Below are positions 48,493 through 59,300 of a DNA stretch of 64,000 nucleotides, piece by piece; position 1 is the first letter of the stretch, and each line of letters begins with the position of its first letter. Location of the stretch: NCBI GenBank assembly GCA_031216915.1, contig CM062297.1, positions 364,325,704-364,389,703 on the forward strand, written 5' to 3'. This DNA is from Pictodentalium vernedei. Its lineage: Eukaryota; Mollusca; Scaphopoda; Dentaliida; Dentaliidae. The notes under the pieces are model-generated. The model ran no database searches. It had not been told where the DNA came from and saw only the letters and a program-made list of their open reading frames with translations. The translations under genes and the position numbers were made by a program.

Positions 48493-49633
48493 TAGGCTTG
48501 CCGAGATTATGCAAAAAGTTGACTAATCGTCGGTCGTGCCGATTGATCGATTTTAAATTTGAAAGTCGACTTTTTTTTACCTCCCGCATGTATAACGACA
48601 CCACTGCCTTGCCAGAATGTGATCACACTGTATATACATGATGGGAACTTTTCTGGATACATAAACGACAGTGGTAGATCATATGGAGGTAAGGGAGGGC
48701 AGCCTCAGCACCCCCCCCCCCCCCCCCCTCAAATAAATCGTTATTTTTCTAAGTACGATTCGGAAATGTTTGTGGTAATTACCTCCCAATTTAATGATTT
48801 TTTTTGGGGAGGGAGGGGGGGGGGGGGGGGGAATATGAAAGTTCTTTTCAGGTATTACTGCTCTCGTCATGTCAACAACATGTCCATATTTTAAACAGCA
48901 TCGTTTCCAATAACCATTCTTTGCCCATAAATCTTTTATTTTGAACACGAAATGAAACTCGCTGCGTTTGATGAAATTTGCATAGCCATTTTCAATCACG
49001 AGTCAAGATTCAGCCAACTCTAGTTTTGTAACACAAAATATTTAATCTATTTTGCATCACAAAACTAGAGTTAGCTCCCTTGGGTCACTCTTTCATGTTG
49101 GAAATCCGAAAATCACAATGTTTCCCACCATTGATAAATGCGAGTGTGTGTACAGAAGTGGAGGGGGGGGGGGGGGGAGGGGGGGGGGGGTTGCGGGGGA
49201 CTTTTTACATCATTAGTGCCCTTACAGGGTCCAGCAGAGTAGTCCTTGTAAGTTCTAAAATCCCTCTCCCTCGGATCAGGCCTACTTTCTTCTGGCTGCT
49301 CACTGTTATGTTTCATCTGAATTTTGGGCGTCAGGGTGTATTACTGTTTAATGGTATGGCAGACGATCGACCAACTTAACAGAATATGGTCAACGAATCG
49401 TTCATTCCGACGTTCACCAAGCCTTATAATGTGAGAATGATGGATCGTTGACTATGTCACTATGTTATTTGAAATGAACACGGCCACACGCCCTGTTATA
49501 CCTACCTTTAGGCCCATTCAGCCATCTCGTTTTAGTTGACCCTTTGTTAAAAAACGTGGTAAAAAAGTCGACTAACCGTTGATTTTGGGCTCTGATTAAT
49601 TGACTATGGAATTTCATAATTGCGGCAAGCCTA
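48493..49633. mobile_element. hAT-type MITE, TAGGCTTGCCG ends
   Basis: TAGGCTTGCCG at 48493 and CGGCAAGCCTA ending at 49633 are inverted. They are flanked by CTGAGGGT (48485-48492) and CCGAGGGT (49634-49641), a 7/8 match to an 8-bp duplication. Inside are a C tract (48711-48728), G tracts (48815-48831; 49163-49190) and a palindrome at about 49013-49074 (AACTCTAGTTTTGT...ACAAAACTAGAGTT). No coding region. Confidence 0.78.
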
Positions 49634-49641
49634 CCGAGGGT

Positions 49642-50002
49642 GCTGTAGTGTTTTATTTTGGGGGCAAGTATAGTCTACCACTTTGGAGATGAATCATGGA
49701 GCGATGGTGGACCATCACTGGCAAGTAAAGTCTGCCTCAGGCTGTCTTAATCAGTTTTCAGGTTTTACAGTAGGATGTCTTTTTTGGATAGATGACAATA
49801 ACGGCCCCTTTCAGGACCACCAGAAGAAAGACCAGAACTTCCCTGGTTCGGGGCAGGACTGCATTGTAACCTATTTGGCGGTGTCAAAAATGCACTCTAC
49901 AGACACTTACAAAAAGGCGTACAGATGGGACGCAGGACCAATGCTCGCCTCCCTTGAAGTGGATGACCACTTCTAGGGATGGAGCGGAGGATGTTCAGAG
50001 TC
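49642..50002. other. Unassigned 360-bp stretch
   Basis: A 97-codon plus-strand frame (49683-49976) has no recognisable motif and no splice or gene context. Left unassigned. Confidence 0.4.
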
Positions 50003-50010
50003 CATAGCAG

Positions 50011-50632
50011 TAGTGTTCAATCAGTTACCCAAAATGGTCGTTGACCGATTACCGGTTATTTGAGCTCACAGTCGGCCGATTCCAATGCCGATTCCAATTG
50101 TAATACCATGCACTAGGACAAGTCGAGGCTCGAAAGAACTACATTAAACAGAACATTTTTCATTGCTAAACTTCATTGCCTGGGATCGAAATAAAATTAC
50201 CAGTCGCACACACTTGGGCGGTAAACGTGGCTCTCAGAGCCACGTTTACCGCCCAAGTGCGTGCGACTGGTCATTTTACTTCTGCCTGAGTCAATGGAGT
50301 GTAACCGTCATTTTTCAGGTATGAACTAGCAATTTCGCTCAGTTGTAAGCTTTGCATGTCGTTTAACTTGTATGCCCGGTAAATGGCCATCTAGAGACAT
50401 TAAGAATACACATTCTGGTTGTTTCTCAACTTTATTGAATGGTATCATTGGCATCATTTTACATTAACAATGTGAACAATTGCAGAATATAACAAAATGC
50501 GGTTAATGAATGATCTCAAAATGCTTGGCAACAATCGGTTGAACCGATATTCCAAGAGCCATTGCCTTTGTCATCCGATTGCCCATAATCGGCCGATTGT
50601 GGTGGCCGGTTCCAATCATCGGTTAAACACTA
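50011..50632. mobile_element. hAT-type MITE with central 36-bp palindrome
   Basis: The ends TAGTGTTCAATCAGTTACC and ATCATCGGTTAAACACTA are inverted. Flanks CATAGCAG (50003-50010) and CATAGCGG (50633-50640) are a 7/8 match to an 8-bp duplication. At 50199-50234/50236-50271 a 36-bp palindrome with one mismatch and one spacer base is centred on GGCTCTcAGAGCC. The same palindrome is decayed in the copy at 43679-44465. Confidence 0.85.
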
Positions 50633-50839
50633 CATAGCGGTTACTGTTTCCATAACAGTTATAGTTTCCATAGCGATTATTGGGATGCTGGCGATCAAAA
50701 AAACATCATCTCTGTAGTACTGTTCCTGCTAAAAGAAGAAGGCAGAATTAGTTCGATGAACAAAGAATAATGAATAAGAAAAAAGAAAATAGATACTGTT
50801 TGTAATTTACCATTTTCCTCTTATCTGTTTTGATTATTT

Positions 50840-51395
50840 TAGGGCGGTTAGTTTTTAGTCGTTTTTGCTGATTCGGTGAAGACAGCCCTTCCTGGTAGGT
50901 CACAGCTTTTGCCGTTATCACTGCCTGTTAGTTCACCTTCCCTTTACCAATATTGTCGGTTCGCGGGTACAGGATCTTGCTGAATTTCATAATTTAAGAC
51001 GTTTTGACTTTTGGTGTTTTAGTTGATTTGGTGAAGACAGCCCTTCCTGGTAGAAGGTCACAGCTTTAGCCGTTATCACTGCCTGTTATTTCACCTTTCC
51101 TTTACGAACATTGTCAGTTTACGGGTGTTGTCTCTTGCTGAATTTCATATTATATGAAGTTTGGTTTTTAGTGTTTTAGTTGAGATGGTGAAGACAGCCC
51201 TTCCAGGTAGAAGGTCACAGCTTTTGCCATTGTCACCGCCTGTCAGTTTACCTTCCCTTTACCAGTATTGTTGGTTCATGTGTACTGGATCTTGCCGAAT
51301 TTTATATTTTAAGACGTTTGATTTTTAGTGTTTTTAGTTGAGTTGGTGAAGACAGCCCTTCCTGGTAGAAGGTCACAGCTTTCGCCGTTAGTGCA
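50840..51395 (-). repeat. ~157-bp tandem repeats abutting a non-LTR element
   Basis: Four units recur, each with GGTGAAGACAGCCCTTCC (about 50875, 51032, 51188 and 51343) and AAGGTCACAGCTTT. They follow the stop of the reverse transcriptase C-terminus on the minus strand and may be its 3' untranslated tail. Confidence 0.75.
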
Positions 51396-51400
51396 CCTTC

Positions 51401-52530
51401 TCAGTGTTGAGTCTTTGTCGAGTTTTTTAGTTTTTGATGACTGTCGCAAGTGACGCTGAGTTCGGACTTTAGCTGGATGTCGGCTAGCCTGATGTGGGAT
51501 TTAGCAGCTAGAGAGAAGACTTTTTGGAGTTTTCCCATATTAGTTTGATGAATGTCAGTCAAGATTATGGCCCCATACTCGAGTACTGGGCATATAAAGA
51601 CTTTGTATAAATTAAGTAGGATAGTCTGGTTGGCCATCTAGGATGTTCCTAATATCATTTTTATTAAGTTAATGTGTTTGGTCTCTTTGTTGACAATGTC
51701 TCTGGTGTGTTTATTAAAAGCTAAGTTTTGGCCGATAGTAATGCCGAGGAATTTTGCCTCTGTACATTCGTTTTAGATCGAAGCCGTGATTCTTTTTCTT
51801 ACGGGAGAACGTTATTCTTTAAGTTTTGCTGGCGTTCAGCTTGATTCTCCATTTGGCACACCATACCTCAAGGTCGTCCAGGACGTTGGAGGGGTTTTTG
51901 AACTACGTTGGCGGTATTGTTAGAGGCCCTTAACGTCTGCAAACTGAGAGATTTGGACGCGATCCTCAGAGATTTTGAGATCATTAACGTAGATGTATAG
52001 TAGGGGGCTTAAGACGGATCCTTGGGGGGGGGGGGGGTGCCTGCTTCCAGTGGGACAATGTCGGACATTTCACTATTAACTCTTAGTCTATTAACGCTAT
52101 TAACTCTGACTTTTATTTCTCGGTCGTTGAGGAAGGAGGAGAGCAGTCTCAATAGTTTCACTGGGAGTTTCATTTTGGTCAGCTTGAGGTGCATTCCACT
52201 GTGCCACACAGAATCGAACGCCTTTTCAACATCTAGTAAGACTGCCACACCAATTTGCTGGTTGTTAATCATGGTTTTCATTTGGTGGACTAGGCGGGAG
52301 ACATGTGCGATGCCTTCTCTGCGGTTTCTATACGCTCTTTGCCATTTATTGAAGAAATTGGTTTCTTCGAGGTGATCCCCTCCATCGAATGAAAATGATT
52401 CTTTCAAACCAATGCAACTGATTGGGGGGGTAGCTTGCCGGATTGGAGAGGTCTTTTCAGGTTTTGATATCATGACACCAATGGCTCTTTTCCAGCATTT
52501 TAGGGAACGTATTCATTTGACCAATTTATA
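51401..52530 (-). pseudogene. Non-LTR retrotransposon reverse transcriptase fragment (Jockey-like)
   Basis: The minus strand encodes EETNFFNKWQRAYRNRREGI, VAVLLDVEKAFDSVWHSGMH (first catalytic Asp), FLNDREIKVRVNS, then in another frame QGSVLSPLLYIYVNDL and ISQFAD. The C-terminal stretch LYKVFICPVLEYGAIIL lies near 51600. A G tract at 52024-52037 sits in the middle of the PQGS motif and accounts for a frameshift. Clearly dead and 5'-truncated. The clade is judged from motif style only. Confidence 0.82.
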
Positions 52531-52831
52531 TACAAAAAGTTGCTTTTACATGAGCCTATGGCTTCAAAATAGTGTGAACGTTTTTTTAGAATAAAGCCTA
52601 TCGCTTCAAATTATCTTTTTCCTTCTAAGTGCTAACTGCTTCAGCTTAGAGTTTACACAATAATCAAGGTATTTACAATATTTCAACAGCACACATCATC
52701 CAGCTTGCTGTTTATACAGTGATACAACTTAATATTGTTATGAACAACAGCACACATCATCCAGCTTGCTGTTTATACAGTGATACAACTTGATATTGTT
52801 ATGAATTATTTATGACTATTTAGTAGTACAT
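52531..52831. other. Unassigned, with a 58-bp direct duplication
   Basis: ACAACAGCACACATCATCCA...ACAGTGATACAACTT occurs twice in a row between about 52685 and 52803. No gene. Confidence 0.6.
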
Positions 52832-53941
52832 AAAACAAGCGGCCCCAAAGAGCCTTAATCGCTCACCGGCCAAAGTGGTTCAAAGAAGTATTTGGGGTCA
52901 CATTCAGTTAGACATGGTTCATCAACACTACAAAGGAATAAAGTCATGAGAGACAAATTTTATGGAACTAGGGACACGGCTTGAACAAATTTGAATCTTA
53001 CTCCCTAAGGATGCTGCATACCAAATATCAAAAGTATTTATCTGCTGGATCTGAAGAAGATTTTTAAAGAAATTCCTCATTTTGAACTAAGTTATCATTC
53101 AGGCTCCCATAGTGAGCCCAAATATGGACCTAGGGACATGGCTTGAACAAACTTGAATCTCACCCCCTAAGGATGCTGCATACCAAATATCAAAGCATTC
53201 CAACTGCTGGATCTGAAGAAGAAGATTTTTATAGAAAATTCCTCATTTTGAACTAAGTTATAATTCGAGCTACCACAGTGAGCCCAAATATGAACCAACG
53301 GACTTGGCTTGAACAAACTTGATCTCACACCCCTAAGCATGCTGCATACCCAATATCAAATGATTCTGCCTGCTGGATCTTGAGAAGAAGATTTTTAAAG
53401 AAATCTGCCTGAAATGCGCTAAGTTCAAATTTAGGCTCCTATACTGAACCCAAATATGAACCCAGGGGCCGATTTGAACAAACTTGAATCAGATATACCC
53501 CACAAAGTTGCATACCAAATATCAAAAGATTCTGCCTTCTGGATCTGGAGAAGATTTTTTAAGAAATTTGCCTGAAATGCAAAAAGTTCAAATTCGAGCT
53601 TCTATAGTGAGCCCAAATATGAATCCAGGGGGCCGATTTGAACAAACTTGAATCAGATCCACTCCACAATGTTGCATACCAAATATCAAAAGATTCTGCC
53701 TGCTGGATCTGGAGAAGAAGATTTTTTAAGAAATTTGCGTGAAATGCACTAAGTTCGAATTCGAGCTTCTATAGTGAGCCCAAATATGAATCCAGGGGGC
53801 CGATTTGAACAAACTTGAATCAGATCCACCCCACAATGTTGCATACCAAATATCAAAAGATTCTGCCTGCTGGATCTGGAGAAGAAGATTTTTTAAGAAA
53901 TTTGCCTGAAATGCACTAAGTTCAAATTCGGGCTTCTATAG
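52832..53941 (+). mobile_element. Hairpin-ended tandem-core element F, 3'-truncated
   Basis: Starts AAAACAAGCGGCCCCAAAGAG...CGCTCACC and runs through about six ~160-bp units of the same type as 20544-22528. It stops abruptly at about 53941 where the 307-bp repeats begin, so it lacks the hairpin and GAGCTAAAAA end. Confidence 0.72.
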
Positions 53942-53956
53942 CAGAGTATTTTTTGT

Positions 53957-54845
53957 TTTTAAATCGGAAAAAGACAAGTGTCGCTGATTTCTTCTGAGGA
54001 GCAGTTCGTAGAATTAAATACTTAGATGCAACTATCTGATGATGAATAATTAAATAATTGAGTATTCCGTGTGTTCTGTACTGGCCTCGTATATACTTGG
54101 TTAACTAGCATTCCCTTTTGGGGTCTGTCGGTGGCCGAGTGGTGTGCGTGGTTCAGTATAATTTCGCTAGGCGGTTGGTGCCGAAGGAAGCTCTCTCGGC
54201 GTGGGTTCGAACCCCTGCCATGCCAATGTAAACAAAATCAGTGTCCTTTCTTAATTCTATGGCATCCGAGAAATTTGAAAAAGACAAATGTTGCTGATTT
54301 CTTCTGAGGTGCAGTTTGTAGAATTAAATACTTAGATGTAACTATCTGATGAATAATTAAATAATTGAGTATTTTATGTGTTCTGTACTGGCCTCGAATA
54401 TACTTGGTTAACTAGCATTCCCTTTTGGGGTCTGTCGGTGGCCGAGTGGTGTGCGTGGTTCAGTATGGTTTCGCTAGGTGGTTGGTGCCGAAGGAAGCTC
54501 TCTCAGCGTGGGTTCGAACCCCCGCCATGCCAATGTAAACAAAACCAGCGTCCTTTCTTAATTCTATGGCATCCGAGAAATTTGAAAAAGACAAGTGTCG
54601 CTGATTTCTTCTGAGGTGCAGTTCGTAGAATTAAATACTTAGATGCAACTATCTGATGAATAATTAAATAATTGAGTATTCCGTGTGTTCTGTACTGGCC
54701 TCATATATACTTGGTTAACTAGCATTCCATTTTGGGGTCTGTCAGTGGCCGAGTGGTGTGCGTGGTTCAGTATAGTTTCGCTAGGCGGTTGGTGCTGAAG
54801 GAAGCTCTCTCGGCGTGGGTTCGAACCCCCGCCATGCCAATGTAT
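53957..54845 (+). repeat. Three tandem 307-bp units with tRNA-like pol III promoters (SINE-like)
   Basis: Each unit has a tRNA A-box-like TGGCCGAGTGGT (54132, 54439, 54746; spacing exactly 307 bp) and a B-box GGGTTCGAACCC (54203, 54510, 54817). The long gap between the boxes and the GGCCGAGTGG start resemble class II (Leu/Ser) tRNAs. The acceptor and anticodon stems do not fold convincingly, so this is a tRNA-derived SINE or pseudo-tRNA rather than a working tRNA. The 78-codon frames here are repeats of the same sequence. Confidence 0.8.
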
Positions 54846-55849
54846 ACAATGAAATCCTTTCATAAATATCACCTGTAGACTGTGCTAAAGGTTTTTGGGC
54901 TTCAGGACCCTGTAGCCGTCACAGTTGCCTAATGGTGTCCAATGGGGCTGTTCTCATCTAGACATTATATAAAGTCAACCTACCAAGTTACAATGAAATC
55001 CCTTCATAAATATGAACTGAAGACTGTGCTAAAGGTTTTCGGGCTTTGGGCTCGGGCAGCCATCATGGTTGAATGATCACAACCAAAAGGGGATGTTCAT
55101 CATCTGGAGTGATCCTACAAAGTTACAATGAAATCCCTTCATAAATATGACCTGTAAACTGTGCTCAAGATTTTCGGGCTTCGGGCACCTGTAGCCATCA
55201 CAGTTAACCAATCACGACCAAAAGGGGGTGTCATCATCTAGGCATTATATGGAGTCACCCTAACAAGTTAAATGAAATCCTTCCATAAATACGACCTTTA
55301 GACTATGCCAGCCATCAAGGCTGAATGATCGCGACCAAAATGGGACGTTCTCATCTAGACATTATTTGGAGTCATCTCACCGAGGTACAACGAAATCGCT
55401 TCATAATTATGACCTGTAGACTGTTCTAAAGGTTTTCAGGCTTCGGGCCCCTGTAGCTGTCACAGTTGCCCAATCGTGTCCAAAAGGGGACGTTCTCATC
55501 TAGACATTATATGAAGTCAAACCTACCAAGTTACAATGAAATCCCTTCATAAATATGACCTGTAGACTGTGCTAAAGGTATTTGGGCTTCAGGCTAGGGC
55601 AGCCATAATGGTTGAATGATCGCAATCAAAAGGGGACATTCTCATCTGGGCATCATCTGGAGTGATCCTACGAAGTTACAATGAAATCCCTTCATAAATA
55701 TGACCTGTAGACTGTGCTCAGGATTTTGGGGCTTCGGGCACCTGTAGCCATCACAGTTGACCAATCACGACCAGAAGGGGATGTCATCATCTAGGCATTA
55801 TATGGAGTCAACCTAACAAGTTACAATGAAGTCCTTCCATAAATACGGC
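54846..55849. repeat. ~145-bp satellite array, left part
   Basis: About seven units with ACAATGAAATCCCTTCATAA, ATGACCTGTAGACTGTGCTA and ACCAAAAGGGGA. Unit starts fall near 54845, 54990, 55127, 55268, 55389, 55534, 55680 and 55825. The array resumes at 62411 after the transposon. Confidence 0.88.
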
Positions 55850-55852
55850 CTA
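55850..55852. repeat. Target-site duplication CTA, left copy
   Basis: CTA here and at 62411-62413. Removing the element plus one copy restores GGCCTATAGACTATG, which fits the satellite consensus. Confidence 0.75.
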
Positions 55853-56022
55853 TAGCGGGGGAGGAATTCGTCACATACAGGTGAATTGTGCACTTGGTGA
55901 TACCTTCTTGAAATTTGGCACACTGTTAGTGTAGGCTATGAGGTTCTCAAAAACGATCGGCTACAAGTTGACACCGACCGGTGGCGACCAGTAGCGGCAC
56001 AATCCAAAATGGCCGCCAGCGG
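55853..56022 (+). repeat. Left terminal inverted repeat of the Academ-like element
   Basis: Shares with the right end TAGCGGGGGAGGAATTCG, AATTGTGCACTTGGTGATAC, CGATCGGCTACAAGTTG and ATCCAAAATGGCCGCCA. The blocks between are diverged and include an ~11-bp indel near 55872. Confidence 0.85.
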
Positions 56023-56137
56023 CTGAAGGGAACCTCCTTTTCGACGGTCTACCGACTATACATCCGATTGTAAGGGCGCGAAAGTGAACTCTGATCCACG
56101 CACGTGTTGGAAACAGACGTGGGAGATGATGTAGAAT

Positions 56138-56260
56138 AAAACGAGATTCTCTATACGGACGCATCAATTTCTTGGAACTTGAAAAGAGCGTTGTTTCTCC
56201 GGGATCAGCGTCATTCAGGCAAACCTGAATGACGCTGATCCCGGAGAAACAACGCTCTTT
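56138..56260. repeat. Nested inverted repeat in the leader of the Academ-like ORF
   Basis: 56183-56219 and 56224-56260 are perfect 37-bp inverted arms around a CAAA loop. Directly left, 56138-56178 is a perfect 41-bp reverse complement of 56446-56486, which lies inside the coding sequence. So a stretch of the gene's 5' region has been copied in inverted orientation upstream of it. Confidence 0.9.
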
Positions 56261-56375
56261 ATGAAGCAGTCTCTTTGCCATACAATCTCTTGTTTGGCGT
56301 AATTCCGCAAGCAATTCTGATTTGTCTGTCGAAATTAATTCGAGAACGCGATTGTTCACAAAAATCATTCACAGA

Positions 56376-59300
56376 ATGAGTGAGAATCCTCTTCGTGTAC
56401 GGACTAGTACTGACTGGGAACGTTGTTGCTTTTGCCAGCAAGACAGTTCCAAGAAATTGATGCGTCCGTATAGAGAATCTCGTTTTCATGACGCCTATAA
56501 AGCTATTGAGGAAGACATAACGCGCTTCCTAGATAATGGCGTTGAGCTTCCATATAATTTGACCATTGATTGTTTGATGAGAGAGAGTGATGAGTGTATG
56601 TCGATGTCACTGTTGACGAATAAGGCAATATATCATAAGACATGCCGTGACAGTATTCGGACTCACATCGTACAGCGCGTGCTACACAAGCGAGAGCGAA
56701 ATGAGGCAGTGGCATCCTGCTCCACGCTGAGTCCTAAAAGAACACGGACAAGTTTTGAATCTGGCTGTGACAGGAAACTGCCCCAGTGTGTTTATTGTCA
56801 CAAACGCGAAGGTGACAGCAGTGAGCCTATTTGCAGATCAATGTCTGATAACAATAAACTCAAAATTATGGCAAAGGAAGCCGAGAACTGGGTTGTTTTT
56901 TCTCGGGTCAATGCAGCATTTGATTCCGCTGCTAGTGATCTTTACTATCACAAAACCTGTTATTGTAAGCTTGCCAATGAAACACGAGCGGCTAAATCTA
57001 AAAAGTCGAAGAACGCCGAACATTCCGCGTCAGGCCTGCCCTATGACCCTCTCGTTATGGCAGAGCTCATAACATTTGTTGAACACAACGATTCCGCGAT
57101 GAAGCTTGTCGATCTCAAGAATCTGTACAGTCGGAGGTTGAAGCAAGTCGGTTCTGATTGGCTTAGTGAAGAAATACATTCCACTCGATTCAAAGAACAT
57201 TTGTTGCAGAAATTGGGCGATGGCTGGGACGCCTTCACACAGGGTAGAGATGTGTTTATTTCAAGTAGGTTTCGAGTTGGCTCCTTGTTGTCCGAATCTT
57301 TAACTCGTATAGTGTCTGAGGAAGAGGCAAAAAAGATAGTTGATGTGGGTCTTCTTCTGCGTAAACACATACTCATATCTCAAGCTCCTTTCACGGGATC
57401 ATTTTCATCTTATTGCTTGAGCGAGCCTGTACCCAACTCACTCCTGACTCTTCTTAGAGTTCTACTTGAGGGCACATGTAGTATACAGAACTTAGGCGAT
57501 GATGAGACTGTTAATGCCAAGACTCGAGTGGCTTGTACTATTTCACAGATGTTGATCAGCAATTCAGCGAAACGCTCCGAACATGCACAAAATGTTCACC
57601 AGAGACGTGACAGAGAAACTCCAATGCCTCTTTATGTGGGTTTGAAGTTGCATGCCCATGATCGTATGAAAAATCTTATCAGAGATTTTCATCAAATGGG
57701 ACTCTCTGTCTCTTATGATCGCGTAATGGATGTTCGCAGGAGTTTCGCGAGAGCTGTTTCACTGCGGTTCAAGAACGAAGGTGTTGTAGTCCCAGCTAAC
57801 TGCAAACGTAATGTTTTCTCGATAGGAACCACTGATAACATTGATGTATCTGGTAGATCTGATATGCATGGTACGTCCATCACACTCATTGGTCAACTGA
57901 GCAGGGACAATGTGGGTACTGATCCCCCACCACTGAGTTTAGATGTTCCAGAAGACACACAAATTGAACTCCCAGACGACTATGCATTTGTTCCTTTCGT
58001 TGAAGACTTTGGTGGGGACATCAGGCTTGAATCTCCAGATGAATGTAATGTACGGCCCAATGAATATGCAGATTTGAACGTGGGAGAGAATGACTGGTTG
58101 TCTCATGTGTCACAGATCAGCAATAAAGGGAAGGTTGATGGCAGCTGGCAGCTTGATGAAGTCCCTGTGACCTTTTCAGGCTTCTTTTCAAAACATGAAG
58201 ATCAAGACAATGTCAAACCTCGTGCAGTTATTGGGGTATTCCCTGTTTTCAGTGAGCAGAAAGCGGACTCACTCAGTATGCAGAAGCATGCTATGTATGT
58301 GGTCAGGGAAGCTACTGCTTTCGTAAACCCCGGCCAGATACCTGTCATTGAAGGTGACTGTCCGTTGTATGCCAGGCAGAAAAAATGTCAATGGCTGTTC
58401 CCAGAGGAGATAGGTGAGGATCGAATGGTGTGTATGATTGGATTCCTGCATCTTGAAATGTGCACCCAAGAAGCTGGTGGTAAGCTTATGGGTGGTTCTG
58501 GTTGGGAGCGAATGTTTCACCTCGCAAAGATATTCACACCCGGTGTAGCATCATCCCTACTTGGTGGGAAACATGTCAAGAGGACGCGACAGGCATATCT
58601 TCTCACTCTAGCTTGGCTTGAGATCCTCAGAAAGAATGCTTATGAGATTTACTGTCAGCAGACTGGGCCCCATGAGTCATTTGAAATGTGGGAACAGAGG
58701 ATTCTTTCACAATCTCCAACTGCGCGCTATTGGGGTGAAATCGTTCGGAACTTTCTCTTGACAAGCTGTCAATTCGTTCGGAACCAACGAATCGGTAACT
58801 GGCCTGGTACACTGTGTTCTATCGATGAGTTGTGCAGTTACTTTTTTGCCCTAGGACATACAAATTATTGTCGGTGGGTCCCCGTATTTCTGAGAGACAT
58901 GTCTCAGCTACCCAGGCGGCATCCTTCAATCCACAACAAATTCATGGAAGGCCATTTTGTGGTCCAGCGTAGTGAGAGGAAGTTCAGTATGATGGGTTTA
59001 GATCAGAGCCAAGAACATAGTATCCAACTACTCAAAGAAGACAGTGGTCCAAAAGGTCTCTATGGCCAGGCTGAAGAGAAAGTCGTTATTGAGCTTTCAA
59101 GGTCAGAAGTTCTGCGTGTTATAGATGAGTATGAATATGCAAGTTTCCACACAACATCATCAGATAACACGGAACACCCGGAAAGTTCGGTATCAGAGCA
59201 GAAAAAATTTCTGAATCAATTGAAATCTCTCCTCGATCTGGTGAATCAGGGACTCATTATCAACCCTTATGATGAAACTAGTGGTCAGCTGGTGACATTA

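Noticed and set aside
54071-54872. Three functional tRNA-Leu/Ser genes or 78-codon proteins
   Set aside because: A and B boxes are good, but acceptor and anticodon stems do not pair. The protein frames are just the 307-bp repeat read through.
55961-56368. Minus-strand 135-codon frame sharing SSKKLMRPYRESRF with the main ORF
   Set aside because: It is the inverted self-copy (56138-56178) of the transposon's own coding sequence, not a second gene.
56322-56375. Eighteen-codon N-terminal extension of the Academ-like ORF
   Set aside because: The first codon is TTG; the first ATG in frame is at 56376 and has a good context.
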